64,000 bases of DNA from Prorocentrum cordatum. Lineage: Eukaryota > Sar > Dinophyceae > Prorocentrales > Prorocentraceae. The notes beneath the pieces were generated by a model. The model was not told the DNA's origin. It saw only the letters and a list, made by a program, of their open reading frames with translations, and searched no databases. The translations under genes and the position numbers were made by a program. Below are positions 35,701 through 43,555 of the stretch, piece by piece. Positions within the stretch are counted from its first letter, which is position 1; each line of letters starts with the position of its first letter. The DNA lies in assembly GCA_963575745.1 (NCBI GenBank), contig CAUYUJ010016162.1, forward strand, positions 228,709-292,708, read 5' to 3'.

Positions 35701-36797
35701 ATCGGCTCCAGAAAGCTCAGCATGCGTTCTTTCAAGACATGAGTTTGTATCGATGTCGGTCGGTACCGTGGACGGTGAAATGGGAGAAGTATGTGAGCAA
35801 AGTACAGAGCACTTTCTTGTATAGTGTTGAAGGATCGAGTATCGACAAATCGGCATTGCAGGATACTCATAAGTTTGAGGGACGTTGCTTGATAAAAATA
35901 GTTGGTGTACGAAAAAGGATCGATGAATCATGGTTCAGCTTCAATGTCAGAGCCTATAACTTTGCCAGGGAGAAATTTCGGGAAAAACATCCCAGCCTGG
36001 TTGAGTTGTACTTGCAGAAACAATGGGAGTGGAATAAGGATTGTTGCTTGTTCTTGAAGACGGCGGACATCGCGACAGATGCTGTTGGCAGTCAACAGAG
36101 TTCTGGAGCTTGGCGAGAATCAGCAAGTGTGTGCCGCAGTTTCATGACTGCGAGGTTGGCGATGTTCCATGGTATGAAACGGTGGACGGAGAGACGTGAC
36201 TTGTACAATGAAGCGATCAGGGTGCTGAGTAAAAGCTGGAATAACCCAGAAGTGTCAGAAAAACGACGGAGGATTGATTCCCAGGCAATAGGTCAGACAT
36301 CATGGCACGCTACATTTGAAAGTTTTCGGGGAGATGAGTATTGGAAACACTTGACACATGATGAGGAGACGCGGAAAGCATGGATTGAACATATCAAACA
36401 GAGGACAGGACTTACATTCGATCGACATTTTAAGCAGGAGAAAGAAAAACGGGTGGGACCTAACACTTGGGAGGAGGAGGAGGCACCAACACGGGCGGAA
36501 ACTACAAAGCAGGCAAAGAGGCTCGCACATGTCTTCGCGACGATGACGGATTGGTGGGAGTACGAACAGGGGATTGCACGAGGGCTGCCAGTGGAGATTC
36601 AGGGAGATAACATGGCCACGATTAAGTGGTTGAACGGGGAGTGGAAGATCCACAACCGAACATATGCCAGACAGATTGCCGAAATACAAAATGAGTTTCA
36701 CGAGTTGCATGAGGAGTTTAACGTTGTCGGAGTCACGGTCGGAGGAGACATAGGGAAGCATGTCTATCGGGAGGGAAATCTGAGGGCTGATGAATGA
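32703..36797 (+). CDS. LINE ORF2: endonuclease, reverse transcriptase, RNase H-like end
   Basis: 1364 codons from the ATG 36 nt after the ORF1 stop. Residues about 25-260 are an APE-type endonuclease (LVGLQECL near 30, SDHAAVLLEL with D249-H250). The usual GDFN motif is TYAN (137-140), so the catalytic Asp is replaced. The reverse transcriptase spans about 460-780: motif A SCDILKAYDHL (D597), motif B GGVESPILF, motif C WADN (D729, N730) where YADD is typical, so the second Asp is Asn. A Ser/Pro-rich linker (about 796-974) separates RT from a region with FLGVRLHT. The end holds RNase H motifs QGDN (D1302) and GNLRAD, then TGA. Function: target-primed reverse transcription. Altered active sites leave activity doubtful. 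Confidence 0.85.
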   Translation: MSWSVWRAGKDKTTQVLQRIQMHGRSVALVGLQECLRLTHSIISKEGWRLLRSKDKLAGFMFRASVPIRYTDNQSNRVVLIVVGKIIVVSAYVPHEGRRNAVAEFNALANLVRSKIQAARVQFEQEGGKDFEVAILTYANVELPAHVRGEGGKEVTGGGVRTDLQVGQVVGGFETERTRRKRRMREALVDLIVELDLVASNTFRERLPTHFTRAHKVPQVLDYILAPAWWGEARVQWQDVRDTGNETSDHAAVLLELPVSIRPAPRAKMKRPVHPKWGPETEPGRRLFSAQNYDRLVTERGEGDYVPPGKLSEVMLGAAEGIPTKQMTREVPQKSEKHKALERAKMLKQWEDEEERKEINRQLRKEKNALKCAMLKYASRSKKKTRTEMITKLNINGRMEEDQTTWSSALYEHTKGKFTNEQIRRETEEVMEELRDQAHTDTVRLTFDFSAMMSARSRLSVGKQTGEDGITVSMLKTLGFGNLQEIFKTFSAIYEGREPTPEDWRKIILTLIPKSEKITSLEDTRAIAVSSCLTKWYSLSLVVVLERFPAKNLDPEMNVYGFMSGRKTTEVTSMIKHIGKHASIWGKGQSFWLCSCDILKAYDHLRLTTCVRAMRKLGVPSSFQYAILEPMLRNTASANFQSTQCETVPWDTCVRTGGVESPILFVLVTIAMIAPTIHSWKERGLGYNIERPRAYADSIEAKVGASSRAIEGSQEMEVHQSLSHAIWADNFFIFAQGDRQEGKKMISTMMQELTISIREWGFEWKPSSIELATFGVDFEAEALEILIPTKSFEQGPKRQRSEITSLDSAARVTPLTGHTPLPHSSMPVSQSLLRSQLPDPQSHFHSKYPTATLSKISDSCAEQTYQTATLNRDIPVPQSPETAPTTFSYAHLPMSVPDVHSHVPSSSLIRVPVVLSQLPAKTDSPHSRVSSSSSIRVPVASACSVQPVASACSVHELSEHAGAGASTDLVKSLFVPRVQEITFLGVRLHTRMRTHLDVQYRLQKAQHAFFQDMSLYRCRSVPWTVKWEKYVSKVQSTFLYSVEGSSIDKSALQDTHKFEGRCLIKIVGVRKRIDESWFSFNVRAYNFAREKFREKHPSLVELYLQKQWEWNKDCCLFLKTADIATDAVGSQQSSGAWRESASVCRSFMTARLAMFHGMKRWTERRDLYNEAIRVLSKSWNNPEVSEKRRRIDSQAIGQTSWHATFESFRGDEYWKHLTHDEETRKAWIEHIKQRTGLTFDRHFKQEKEKRVGPNTWEEEEAPTRAETTKQAKRLAHVFATMTDWWEYEQGIARGLPVEIQGDNMATIKWLNGEWKIHNRTYARQIAEIQNEFHELHEEFNVVGVTVGGDIGKHVYREGNLRADE
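35090..35625 (+). repeat. Repetitive low-complexity linker inside ORF2
   Basis: In-frame short direct repeats: 'gacagctacgctgaa' types at about 35248-35306, 'cgtcgtcgataagagtgcctgtt' types at about 35415 and 35497, and 'gttgcctcagcttgcag' twice at 35517-35565. They encode Ser/Pro/Val-rich units (SSSxIRVPV, VASACSV) between the RT core and the C-terminal domain, where other LINEs are usually continuous. Confidence 0.7.
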
Positions 36798-37169
36798 ACT
36801 CACATTGCACGCATCAGAGATATAGAGTATGATAGGACTCACGAGCTACAGGAGTATGACCTCTACGCCCTGCGGGGCGCTTTCGACGGTGGAGTCGATA
36901 AGGATAAAGCAGGAGCAGGTTGGTGGCTGGAGGGATTGATCAAATCATCGGCATCTCATTCAATATATGGGAGCTTCGCCTTTCTGGATAGACCACAGTG
37001 GGTGCTGATCAAATCGAAGGCGTTTGGCCTTCCCCCTCAATATTCTGCCATGAACACTGAATTCGAAGCTTTATCGAGCCTCTGCGAGGCCATCTTTAGT
37101 GTAACCCGTAACTTCGCCCGTAGGGTTAGGCTGAAGAAACGAACTGTGGCTGCTTTTGGCAGCCGTTAG
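36798..37169 (+). pseudogene. In-frame continuation of ORF2 past TGA: first half of RNase H
   Basis: Directly after the TGA at 36795-36797 the same frame stays open for 123 codons to the TAG at 37167-37169. It begins THIARIRD and contains FDGGVDKDKAGAGWW (RNase H motif with the first catalytic Asp, about 36885) and NTEFEALSSL (the Glu helix). The other motifs (QGDN, GNLRAD) lie before the stop. Either the TGA is a nonsense mutation, or it is read through. Confidence 0.65.
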
Positions 37170-37191
37170 ACAGATCGCAAAAGGCAAAAAA

Positions 37192-38144
37192 CAAAGGTTG
37201 ACGGTTTACCGCCGGCGCCCAGTTGGCCGACCCGGCCAGAAAGGACAAAGTGGTAACTTCTGGGTGGTCTTGCAATTTTTTGAAAGATATTTGACAATTC
37301 ATATTGATTCAGAATCATCAGTGGCTGTTGTCTGTTGAATCCAGAGCTCTGAACTCGGTCTGCCGCCCGATCTAGAATCGCGAAACTATTCGTATTGTTC
37401 GAGTCATCTTGAGAGATGCTGTCGGTTCTCTGCACTTAACTCGGGCTGCAGGGGGGCTGCATGGCTGTTATTCACTGGAATCGATTCAGAGACATCAGGC
37501 GCGTCCGCCTTTCGAATCCAGAGCTCCGAACTCTGTCTGCTGCCCGAACTAGGTCCGCGAAACTATTCGTATTCTTCGAGAGGTGCTGTCGGTTTCCTGC
37601 ACTTAACTCGGGCTGTAGGGGGGGCTGCAGGGCTGGTAATCACAGGAATCGATTCAGAGACATCAGACGCGTCCGCCTGTCGCATGCAGAGGTCTGAACT
37701 CGGTCTGATACTGGAGCTAGGTTTGCCAAACTATTCGTATTGTTCGAGTCATCTTGAGAGGTGCTGTCGATTTACGTACGTAACTCGGGCTGTAGGAGAG
37801 CTACAGAGCTCGAAGACAATCCAGAAGCATAGGGGGCGTTCGGCCGTTGCATCCGAGAGGTCTGAAATTGTTTTTTCTGTGTATTTTTTTTCGACATTAT
37901 ATGTTGTCAGGAAGCTCTACGAGTCCCCCGGCGGTAACAAAGGTTGACGGTTTACCGCCGGCGCCCATGGTAACTTCTGGGTGGTTTTGCATTTTTTTGA
38001 AAGATCTTTGACAATTCATTTTGAGAAATCAGATTTTTCGCACCTGTAAACGACTATGAGGGCCTCTCTGTCTTAGTATGAGCTCTGTAGGCGCACTTTT
38101 ACTATCAAAACACTTGGCGGAACCATCTTCATGTCGACACGAAA
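37192..38144 (+). repeat. Hairpin remainder, then mixed B/A/B copies
   Basis: The hairpin interrupted by the LINE ends at 37223. A short B start (37224-37305) passes into an A body, ending at 37967 (GCGCCCA). A truncated B copy follows to 38144, where it is cut by the next repeat class at 'catgatcgacccacgaaccc'. Confidence 0.8.
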
Positions 38145-39540
38145 CATGATCGACCCACGAACCCGGAAAGGAATATAGAAATGTAAGGCATTGCAACATT
38201 TCAAAGACACCTGATTGGGCGACGGGCACATGCAATGCTGAATGTATCGATGATGACGTACTGTGCCGAGGGCTGTGCTGTGCTACGCCGTGCTGAACTG
38301 CGATGTGCCATGCCGCGATTGTGCTCTATATAGCGTTGTGGATCGAGTCATCCCTGGCATCCGAGTCCTCACCGAACTGATCTGGAGCGTAAGCTCGAGC
38401 TGCCTGAGCAGATGGTAGCTGCCCCAGAACTAATCGACAGAGGGAACATGCCAGGAGGACGCGCCGCGGAACGTCCCAAGGGACGCGCCAGGCGACGTGC
38501 CAGGGGACGTGCCATGGGGCACGCACCGCGGGACGTGCCAAGGGGACGCGCTACGGAACGTGCCAATGGACGTGCCGAGGGACGTGCCAGGGGACGCGCC
38601 GCGCGACGTGCCAGGTGGACTCGCCACGGAACGCGCCAAGGAACGTGCCAAAGTGCATAGTTGAGTGTATCGATCTTGATGTACCGTGCCGACGGCTGTG
38701 CTGTGCTGGGCCGTGCTGAACTGCGACGTGCCATGCCGCGATTGTGCTCTATATAGCGTTGTGGATGGAGTCCTCCCTGGCATCCGAGTCCTCACCGAAC
38801 TGATCTGGATCGTAAGCTCGAGCTGCCTGAGCCGATGGTAGCTGCCCAAGAACTAATCGACAGAGGGAACATGCCAAGAGGACGCGCCGCGGAACGTCCC
38901 AAGGGACGCGCCAGGCGACGTGCCAGGGGACGTGCCATGGGCACGCACCGCGGGACGTGCCAAGGGGACGCGCTACGGAACGTGCCAATGGACGTGCACC
39001 GCGCGACGTGCCAGGGGGACTCGCCACGGGACGCTCCGCGGAACGTGCCAGGCAGCATGCCAGGCTGCAATGCTAAGGGTATCGATATTGATGTACCGTG
39101 CCGAGGGCTGTGCCGTGCCTGGGCGACCTGAACACATGAAAACACGCGTTTCGCTCAAGACGTTGTCAACACATCCACATGCTAGACATCGTCGCTGGGC
39201 AACCTGGACACGTGCAAACAGGCGTCTCGCTCGAGACATCCTCAACAAATGTTCATGCTAGACATCCGCCTGGGCGACCTGGGCACGTGAAAACAAGCCT
39301 CTGGTTCGAGACATCCTCAACAAATCCTCATGCTAGACATCTGTCTGGGCCACCTGGAGGCGTCTCGCTCGAGACATCCTCAAGACCTGGGCACGTGAAA
39401 ACAAGCAATCCACTTGAGAGATCCTCCGAATTGAGGTCCCCAGGAGAGGACAACCTATAACACAAAACCAGCGTTTCGCTCGAGACATCCTCAACCAATT
39501 ATGAAAAACAAGCGTTTCGCTAGGGACATCCTCAATTTTT
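38145..39540. repeat. Left arm of a large inverted repeat
   Basis: Begins 'gatcgacccacgaacccgg'. It has two blocks (about 38230-38660 and 38665-39060) with many variants of a 12-bp word (GACGTGCCAGGG) and 'gcacggtacatc' types, then about 75-bp tandem units with 'cacgtgaaaacaagc' and 'gctcgagacatcctcaac' (39120-39540). It matches the reverse complement of 43556-45087. Long open frames on both strands follow the 12-bp period; not treated as genes. Confidence 0.8.
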
Positions 39541-39740
39541 AATTCGCCGGCCCTACGCGACCTCGTTATTTATCGCAAAAGAAATTCGCCGGCCCTACAG
39601 CCGTCAAAACCGGGGGGAAACCAACTAAAAAAGAACCCTGGGCCTTTGCCCTTTCCGGGAAACAGTCCTGCTAACCCACCCAACCCTGTCTTGGCGATCA
39701 TGAGCCACCCAACCCAACCCAAGACCAGGTCCTGCCAACC
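39541..39740. repeat. Dispersed repeat (GTTATTTATCGC type)
   Basis: 'acctcgttatttatcgcaaa', 'cgccggccctac' and 'gagaaccctgggcc..ccctttccgggaaa' types recur at 47205-47305 and 50025-50125. The rest (39665-39740) is unmatched and leads to the SL sequence. Confidence 0.6.
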
Positions 39741-39762
39741 TCCGTAGCCATTTTGGCTCAAG
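39741..39762 (+). other. Complete genomic dinoflagellate spliced leader
   Basis: All 22 nt match the SL consensus (D = T), from TCCGTAGCC to TTGGCTCAAG. It lies 146 nt upstream of the ATG of the membrane-protein gene. It marks the 5' end of a reverse-transcribed, trans-spliced mRNA. Because the copy is intact, the insertion is young or the sequence has since been kept. Confidence 0.92.
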
Positions 39763-39907
39763 TGTCCGCGCGTGTCTGCTCGCTGTGCGCGCTGGTGGGA
39801 GTCCCCCCCTCGCCAGCGCTCCCTCTCGCGGCGCGCGCACATCGGGCCAGCCGTTGGCAGGCCGGCACCCTGCCAGTCCTGGCAAGCGGGCCTCCGCGGC
39901 GCGAGCC

Positions 39908-41569
39908 ATGGCGGTCCAGGACCCGCTCCTGGTGGAGGAGGGCGGGAGGTGGGCGCCGGAGGTCGACAGGATCTACGAGCAGAGCTTCAGACCGACGCCT
40001 TTGGGATTGAATTTCACCATGGGCCCAGGGCTCCGGTGGGTCAGAGCAGCGACGGTCTTCACACTTGTCATGTGGATGCTCGTCATGCCTATCGTGTACA
40101 CCCAGTTGACATGCGACCCCGAGACGCTCGACGCTCATGCCGCAAAGCACCCCATGTGGGTCTGGGCCATCTTGCTCGTGTTGTCAGCTGTGGTCGTACT
40201 CGCGGAAGCGAAGGCCCTGATGTATTGCATGCGGCCGTTCAAAGAGTTACGGAGGGCTGCTGGCTTGACAGAGGCCCGACTCGGCATACTCGGTATTTTC
40301 AAAGTCAGCGATACGAAGTACATCCTTTTTAGGTTGTTCTCGACATTCGTGAACGTGTTCTTCGGCTTGTATGTCTTTGGCCTCAGCATGGTGCAGTCAG
40401 CAGGGGATCAGCTCTGTCGCGGCACGACCCAGTGGCATTTCGCGTGGGATGCGACGATGTTGCAATCATGGTTTTCGTTCATCTCACTTTTCTTCTGGGA
40501 CAAGGTGGGAAACCTTACGCACTGCTATTTTGCATGTGTGGTTCTTCTGTTCATATCTTTCCCGAGGGCGCTGCTTCATTCCATCCCGGCACCTTTGCGA
40601 GCCGACGAAACCATGGAGAGGGAAACCACATGTTGTTTCATTTGGATACTTCGGGTTTGTAGGGACGCCTGGACGCCAACGCCACCAGTCGACATGGCTG
40701 TCAAGACAGTGTACGACATGGAATCTAAAAAATGGAAGGAGGTGCGCTTCCGCTCCTGTTGGAGAAGACTCTGTGATCGTTGGTCACAAGTTGTAAAGAC
40801 TACAGCAATGCGCGTCACTGGTGTTGATTTGGGAGGTTGCCATTGCCTCGAAAGCGTTTGGTTGTCAACGTTTTTTACTGACGCTAGCGTTTCATTGGCC
40901 GCAGTTATGGGGTTGGACGGCTTGAAAGATATAGCCCAAACGTTGGCCATATGCCAACTACACAAATTCAGACGAGAAGTAGATTCGGGCAACATAGACG
41001 AAAAGGAAACCAAAAGGAAGTTCGTACAGATGCAGCGGCGCTTGATCCTCGTCCTCGAGGCGGCACTCCGGCAGACGTACGGCCACACCGTTATGAGAGG
41101 CGGCGTCATCCTCAATCTGCAGGTGACGCAGTTCTATCTCCACAGGGCAGTCATGTTGCACACCATGAACACTATTTATATGGACCACCCGACGCTTTAC
41201 TCAATCTTGTTCACGGTTGGATCTGTGGTAGTGTTCGATTTGATGATCCAGTTGAGACAAGCTTTACACATGTATTGTCAAGTGATGGGGACCATCCGCA
41301 GCAAGGTTTCTGGTGGTACGACGCTTGAGTCGATAGGCAGTTCTTGTAAGCAAGACAAGAAGACGATTAATTTGCTCATGATGTATGTGATATGTTGGGC
41401 AGTCATTGGTTACTCGCTTTTCGCATACGCCGTCCTCAAGCTGTACATGTCGCTGATGGCTTGCCCAGGTGAAGGTTACAATTTGGGCAGTTGCGCGCCG
41501 ATTCCTTGGGACTGCTTGAACACCACACTGCATCCCGACAAGGTAGGCTGCATCCGGAACTCTGTATAA
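39908..41569 (+). CDS. Intronless multi-pass membrane protein (SL-tagged retrogene)
   Basis: 553 codons. The ATG at 39908 is preferred (GCCATGG context, start of the charged soluble N-terminus); the frame is open for 41 codons upstream, Pro/Ala/Arg-rich without conserved look. About six hydrophobic segments: near residues 45-66, 83-105, 140-165, 188-225, 430-455 and 490-515. A soluble Lys/Arg-rich part lies between TM4 and TM5 (about 235-300 and 335-410, with DEKETKRKFVQMQRRL). The C-terminus has paired cysteines (MACPGEGYNLGSCAPIPWDC) likely outside the cytosol. I do not recognise the family; transporter, channel or structural roles are all open. The SL upstream and lack of introns indicate retroposition. 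Confidence 0.75.
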   Translation: MAVQDPLLVEEGGRWAPEVDRIYEQSFRPTPLGLNFTMGPGLRWVRAATVFTLVMWMLVMPIVYTQLTCDPETLDAHAAKHPMWVWAILLVLSAVVVLAEAKALMYCMRPFKELRRAAGLTEARLGILGIFKVSDTKYILFRLFSTFVNVFFGLYVFGLSMVQSAGDQLCRGTTQWHFAWDATMLQSWFSFISLFFWDKVGNLTHCYFACVVLLFISFPRALLHSIPAPLRADETMERETTCCFIWILRVCRDAWTPTPPVDMAVKTVYDMESKKWKEVRFRSCWRRLCDRWSQVVKTTAMRVTGVDLGGCHCLESVWLSTFFTDASVSLAAVMGLDGLKDIAQTLAICQLHKFRREVDSGNIDEKETKRKFVQMQRRLILVLEAALRQTYGHTVMRGGVILNLQVTQFYLHRAVMLHTMNTIYMDHPTLYSILFTVGSVVVFDLMIQLRQALHMYCQVMGTIRSKVSGGTTLESIGSSCKQDKKTINLLMMYVICWAVIGYSLFAYAVLKLYMSLMACPGEGYNLGSCAPIPWDCLNTTLHPDKVGCIRNSV

Positions 41570-42160
41570 TCTCAGGCGCATGCCTGCCAGGGAGTCTGAT
41601 GTGAACCAGTGTGAATCATGGTCGCGTGCGTCCCACTTCTCCTGCCCACTCCGCCTTGATTGTCTTCTGCCCACTCCTCACAAATTCATCCTTCATCCCT
41701 GGATTCGTCCTCTCACTCCATTGCTATTTGCAAGCCGACAGTTCACCAGAGAATAGACGGGCAGCGAAGGCGCCGCGCAGTACACCGCGAGTTGTTCGCA
41801 CGACCTCTGGCAGCATGGGTTCACAGTGTGCTGCGCACGGGGCCTCGGGGATCGTGGCATTCTTGCCAAGCTGAACCTGTCGAGTAGTTAGATTGTGAGT
41901 TTTGTCGGCGCTCGTGCTGATAGCGTCCCAATCCCGCTTGGAACCCACGAGGTCTCGCGAGCCCCCCCCCCCCGCCCCCTGCGTCCTCGGCAGCAGCACG
42001 GCCGCTGCCGAGAGGGAGTGCCCTGAGCTGACGGAGTGCATCTGCCATTCTGACCCTTGCTATTCGTCGCGGAGCGGCTTGAGCTTGCCCGCTGCAGATC
42101 GGTTTGTGCGGCGCCGTTTGCTCGCCCGACGACCTTTTCAATCGCAGTTTTGTTGCGGCT
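41570..42160. other. Flank without recognised features
   Basis: Downstream of the membrane-protein stop codon. There is no clear poly-A tract or target duplication that would close the retrogene. It contains a C-run (about 41963-41974) and scattered short ORFs without family resemblance. Confidence 0.5.
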
Positions 42161-42715
42161 TGCTTGCGCATAAAACAAGCATTTCGCCTGAGACATCCTC
42201 TGAATTCTGGCCCCCCACGAGGCCCCCGCTCGAGACATCCCCAAGTTTGCAGAAACCAGCGTTTCGCTCGAGACATCCTCAACAAATTATGAAAAACAAG
42301 CGTTTCGCTCGAGACATCCGGTCAAAATTCTAAGAAATCCTGACAAAACAAACGAATTAGTCGAGACATCCTCGAAATTCCTGCGCGCGGGACGCGGCCC
42401 GCGCGAGACATCCTTGGAATTCCCGCGAGCGGGACACGAAAACAAGCATTTCGCCTGAGACATCCTCTGAATTCTGGCCCCCCGCTCGAGACATCTCCAA
42501 ATTTTGCGGAAACCAGCGTTTCGCTCGAGACATCCTCCACAAACTATGTAAAATAAGCGTTTCGCTCGAGACATCCCGCCAAAGTTCTAAGAAATCCTGA
42601 CAAAACAAGCGAATTAGTCGAGACATCCTCGAAATTCCTGCGCGCGGGACGCGGCACGCGCGAGACATCCTCGGAATTCCTGCGCGCGGGGCGCTTTTCC
42701 GAGTCGCGGTCGGCA
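42161..42715. repeat. GAGACATCC repeat block, copy 1
   Basis: Units of about 35-60 bp carry 'gcgtttcgctcgagacatcc', separated by words such as 'ctctgaattctggcccccc', 'gaaattcctgcgcgcggga' and 'ggtcaaaattctaagaaatc'. The block 42286-42700 is repeated almost unchanged at 49014-49413 and 49414-49825. Confidence 0.85.
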
Positions 42716-42734
42716 AAGGGGACCGAACTAGAAC

Positions 42735-42736
42735 CA

Positions 42737-42768
<32 letters not shown>

Positions 42769-42871
42769 CACCGGCGCGACCAGCGCGATTGCGACCGGCG
42801 CGACCGGCGCGCGACAACCGGCGCGACCGGCGACCGGCACCGCGACCGGCGCGACGGCGCGACCGGCACCG

Positions 42872-42906
<35 letters not shown>

Positions 42907-42911
42907 CGCAC

Positions 42912-42942
<31 letters not shown>

Positions 42943-43060
42943 CACAACCGGCTCGACCGGCGCGACCGGCACCGGCGCGACCGGCGCGACCGGCACGATC
43001 AGCACGACCGGCGCGACCGGCGCGACCGGCGCGCCCGGCGCGCCCGGTTGGGGGCCTCCG
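42735..43060. repeat. 9-bp minisatellite (ACCGGCGCG)n
   Basis: About 320 bp of the 9-mer with variants (GGCACCGGCG, GGCGCCCGGC). The period is a multiple of three and lacks stops, so all frames look open; the peptides are simple repeats. The same unit recurs at 46690-46990. Confidence 0.95.
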
Positions 43061-43555
43061 GGGGGCCTCTTGGGGCCATCTTGGGGCCTCTTGGTGCCTC
43101 CTGGGCGCTTCGGGGGGCCATCTTGGAGGGCATGGATCCAAGAAGAGGGGAGCTTTAATGAGCGCTGCTCCCTCGGAAGGGCAAAATGAGCCCAAAACCT
43201 TAGTAAAATCAATAATATTGCCTTGACGGGAGGGGGGAGCTTGCATGAGCGCTGCCCCCTCAGAAGGGCCAAATGGAGCCAAAACCGTAGTAAAATCAAT
43301 GTTTTTGGCTTCAAGGAAGAGGAGGGTACCTTATCTCCGTCCCCCCGTCGGGGCCAGAATCCTCGTGAGGGGTGTCGTTTTTTAGCCCTCCGAGGAGTCG
43401 AAAAAGACCCCCCCGGCGACCCGCGGAACACCCCCTCCAGGCCCAGGGGGAGGGGGTAGGGGGAGGGGTAAACCCCTCCCCGAAGGGGAAGAAGGGGGGT
43501 TGAGGACAGAGAGAGCTCGCTGAACCACTCACGCCCAAAGGGCTGGTGGGATTTG
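43061..43555. repeat. GGGGCC/TTGG-rich and duplicated mid-repeat
   Basis: Begins with 'cttggggccatcttggggcc' types. Two diverged units of about 100 bp follow: 'gagcgctgctccctcggaag' near 43160 and 'gagcgctgccccctcagaag' near 43250. A block with 'cccctccccgaaggggaaga' (about 43476) resembles words near 55545 and 55800. Confidence 0.65.

Larger units (their letters stand above)
31144..37191 (+). mobile_element. Full-length LINE with a spliced-leader 5' end
   Basis: A 6.05-kb non-LTR retrotransposon in a family A hairpin. The 5' end is the dinoflagellate SL (31144-31164) plus a partial second SL (31170-31179). A 5' UTR without ATG leads to ORF1 (31503), then ORF2 (32703), a short 3' region with a hairpin (GGCTGC TTTT GGCAGCC) and an A-rich end, GGCAAAAAA. 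The flanks CTACGAGTCCCCC and CAAAGGTTGACGG show that about 10 bp of target were lost. Completeness and largely open frames suggest a fairly recent insertion. The 3' junction matches those of insertions 2 and 3, but outside the A-rich end I see no shared sequence with them. Confidence 0.85.
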
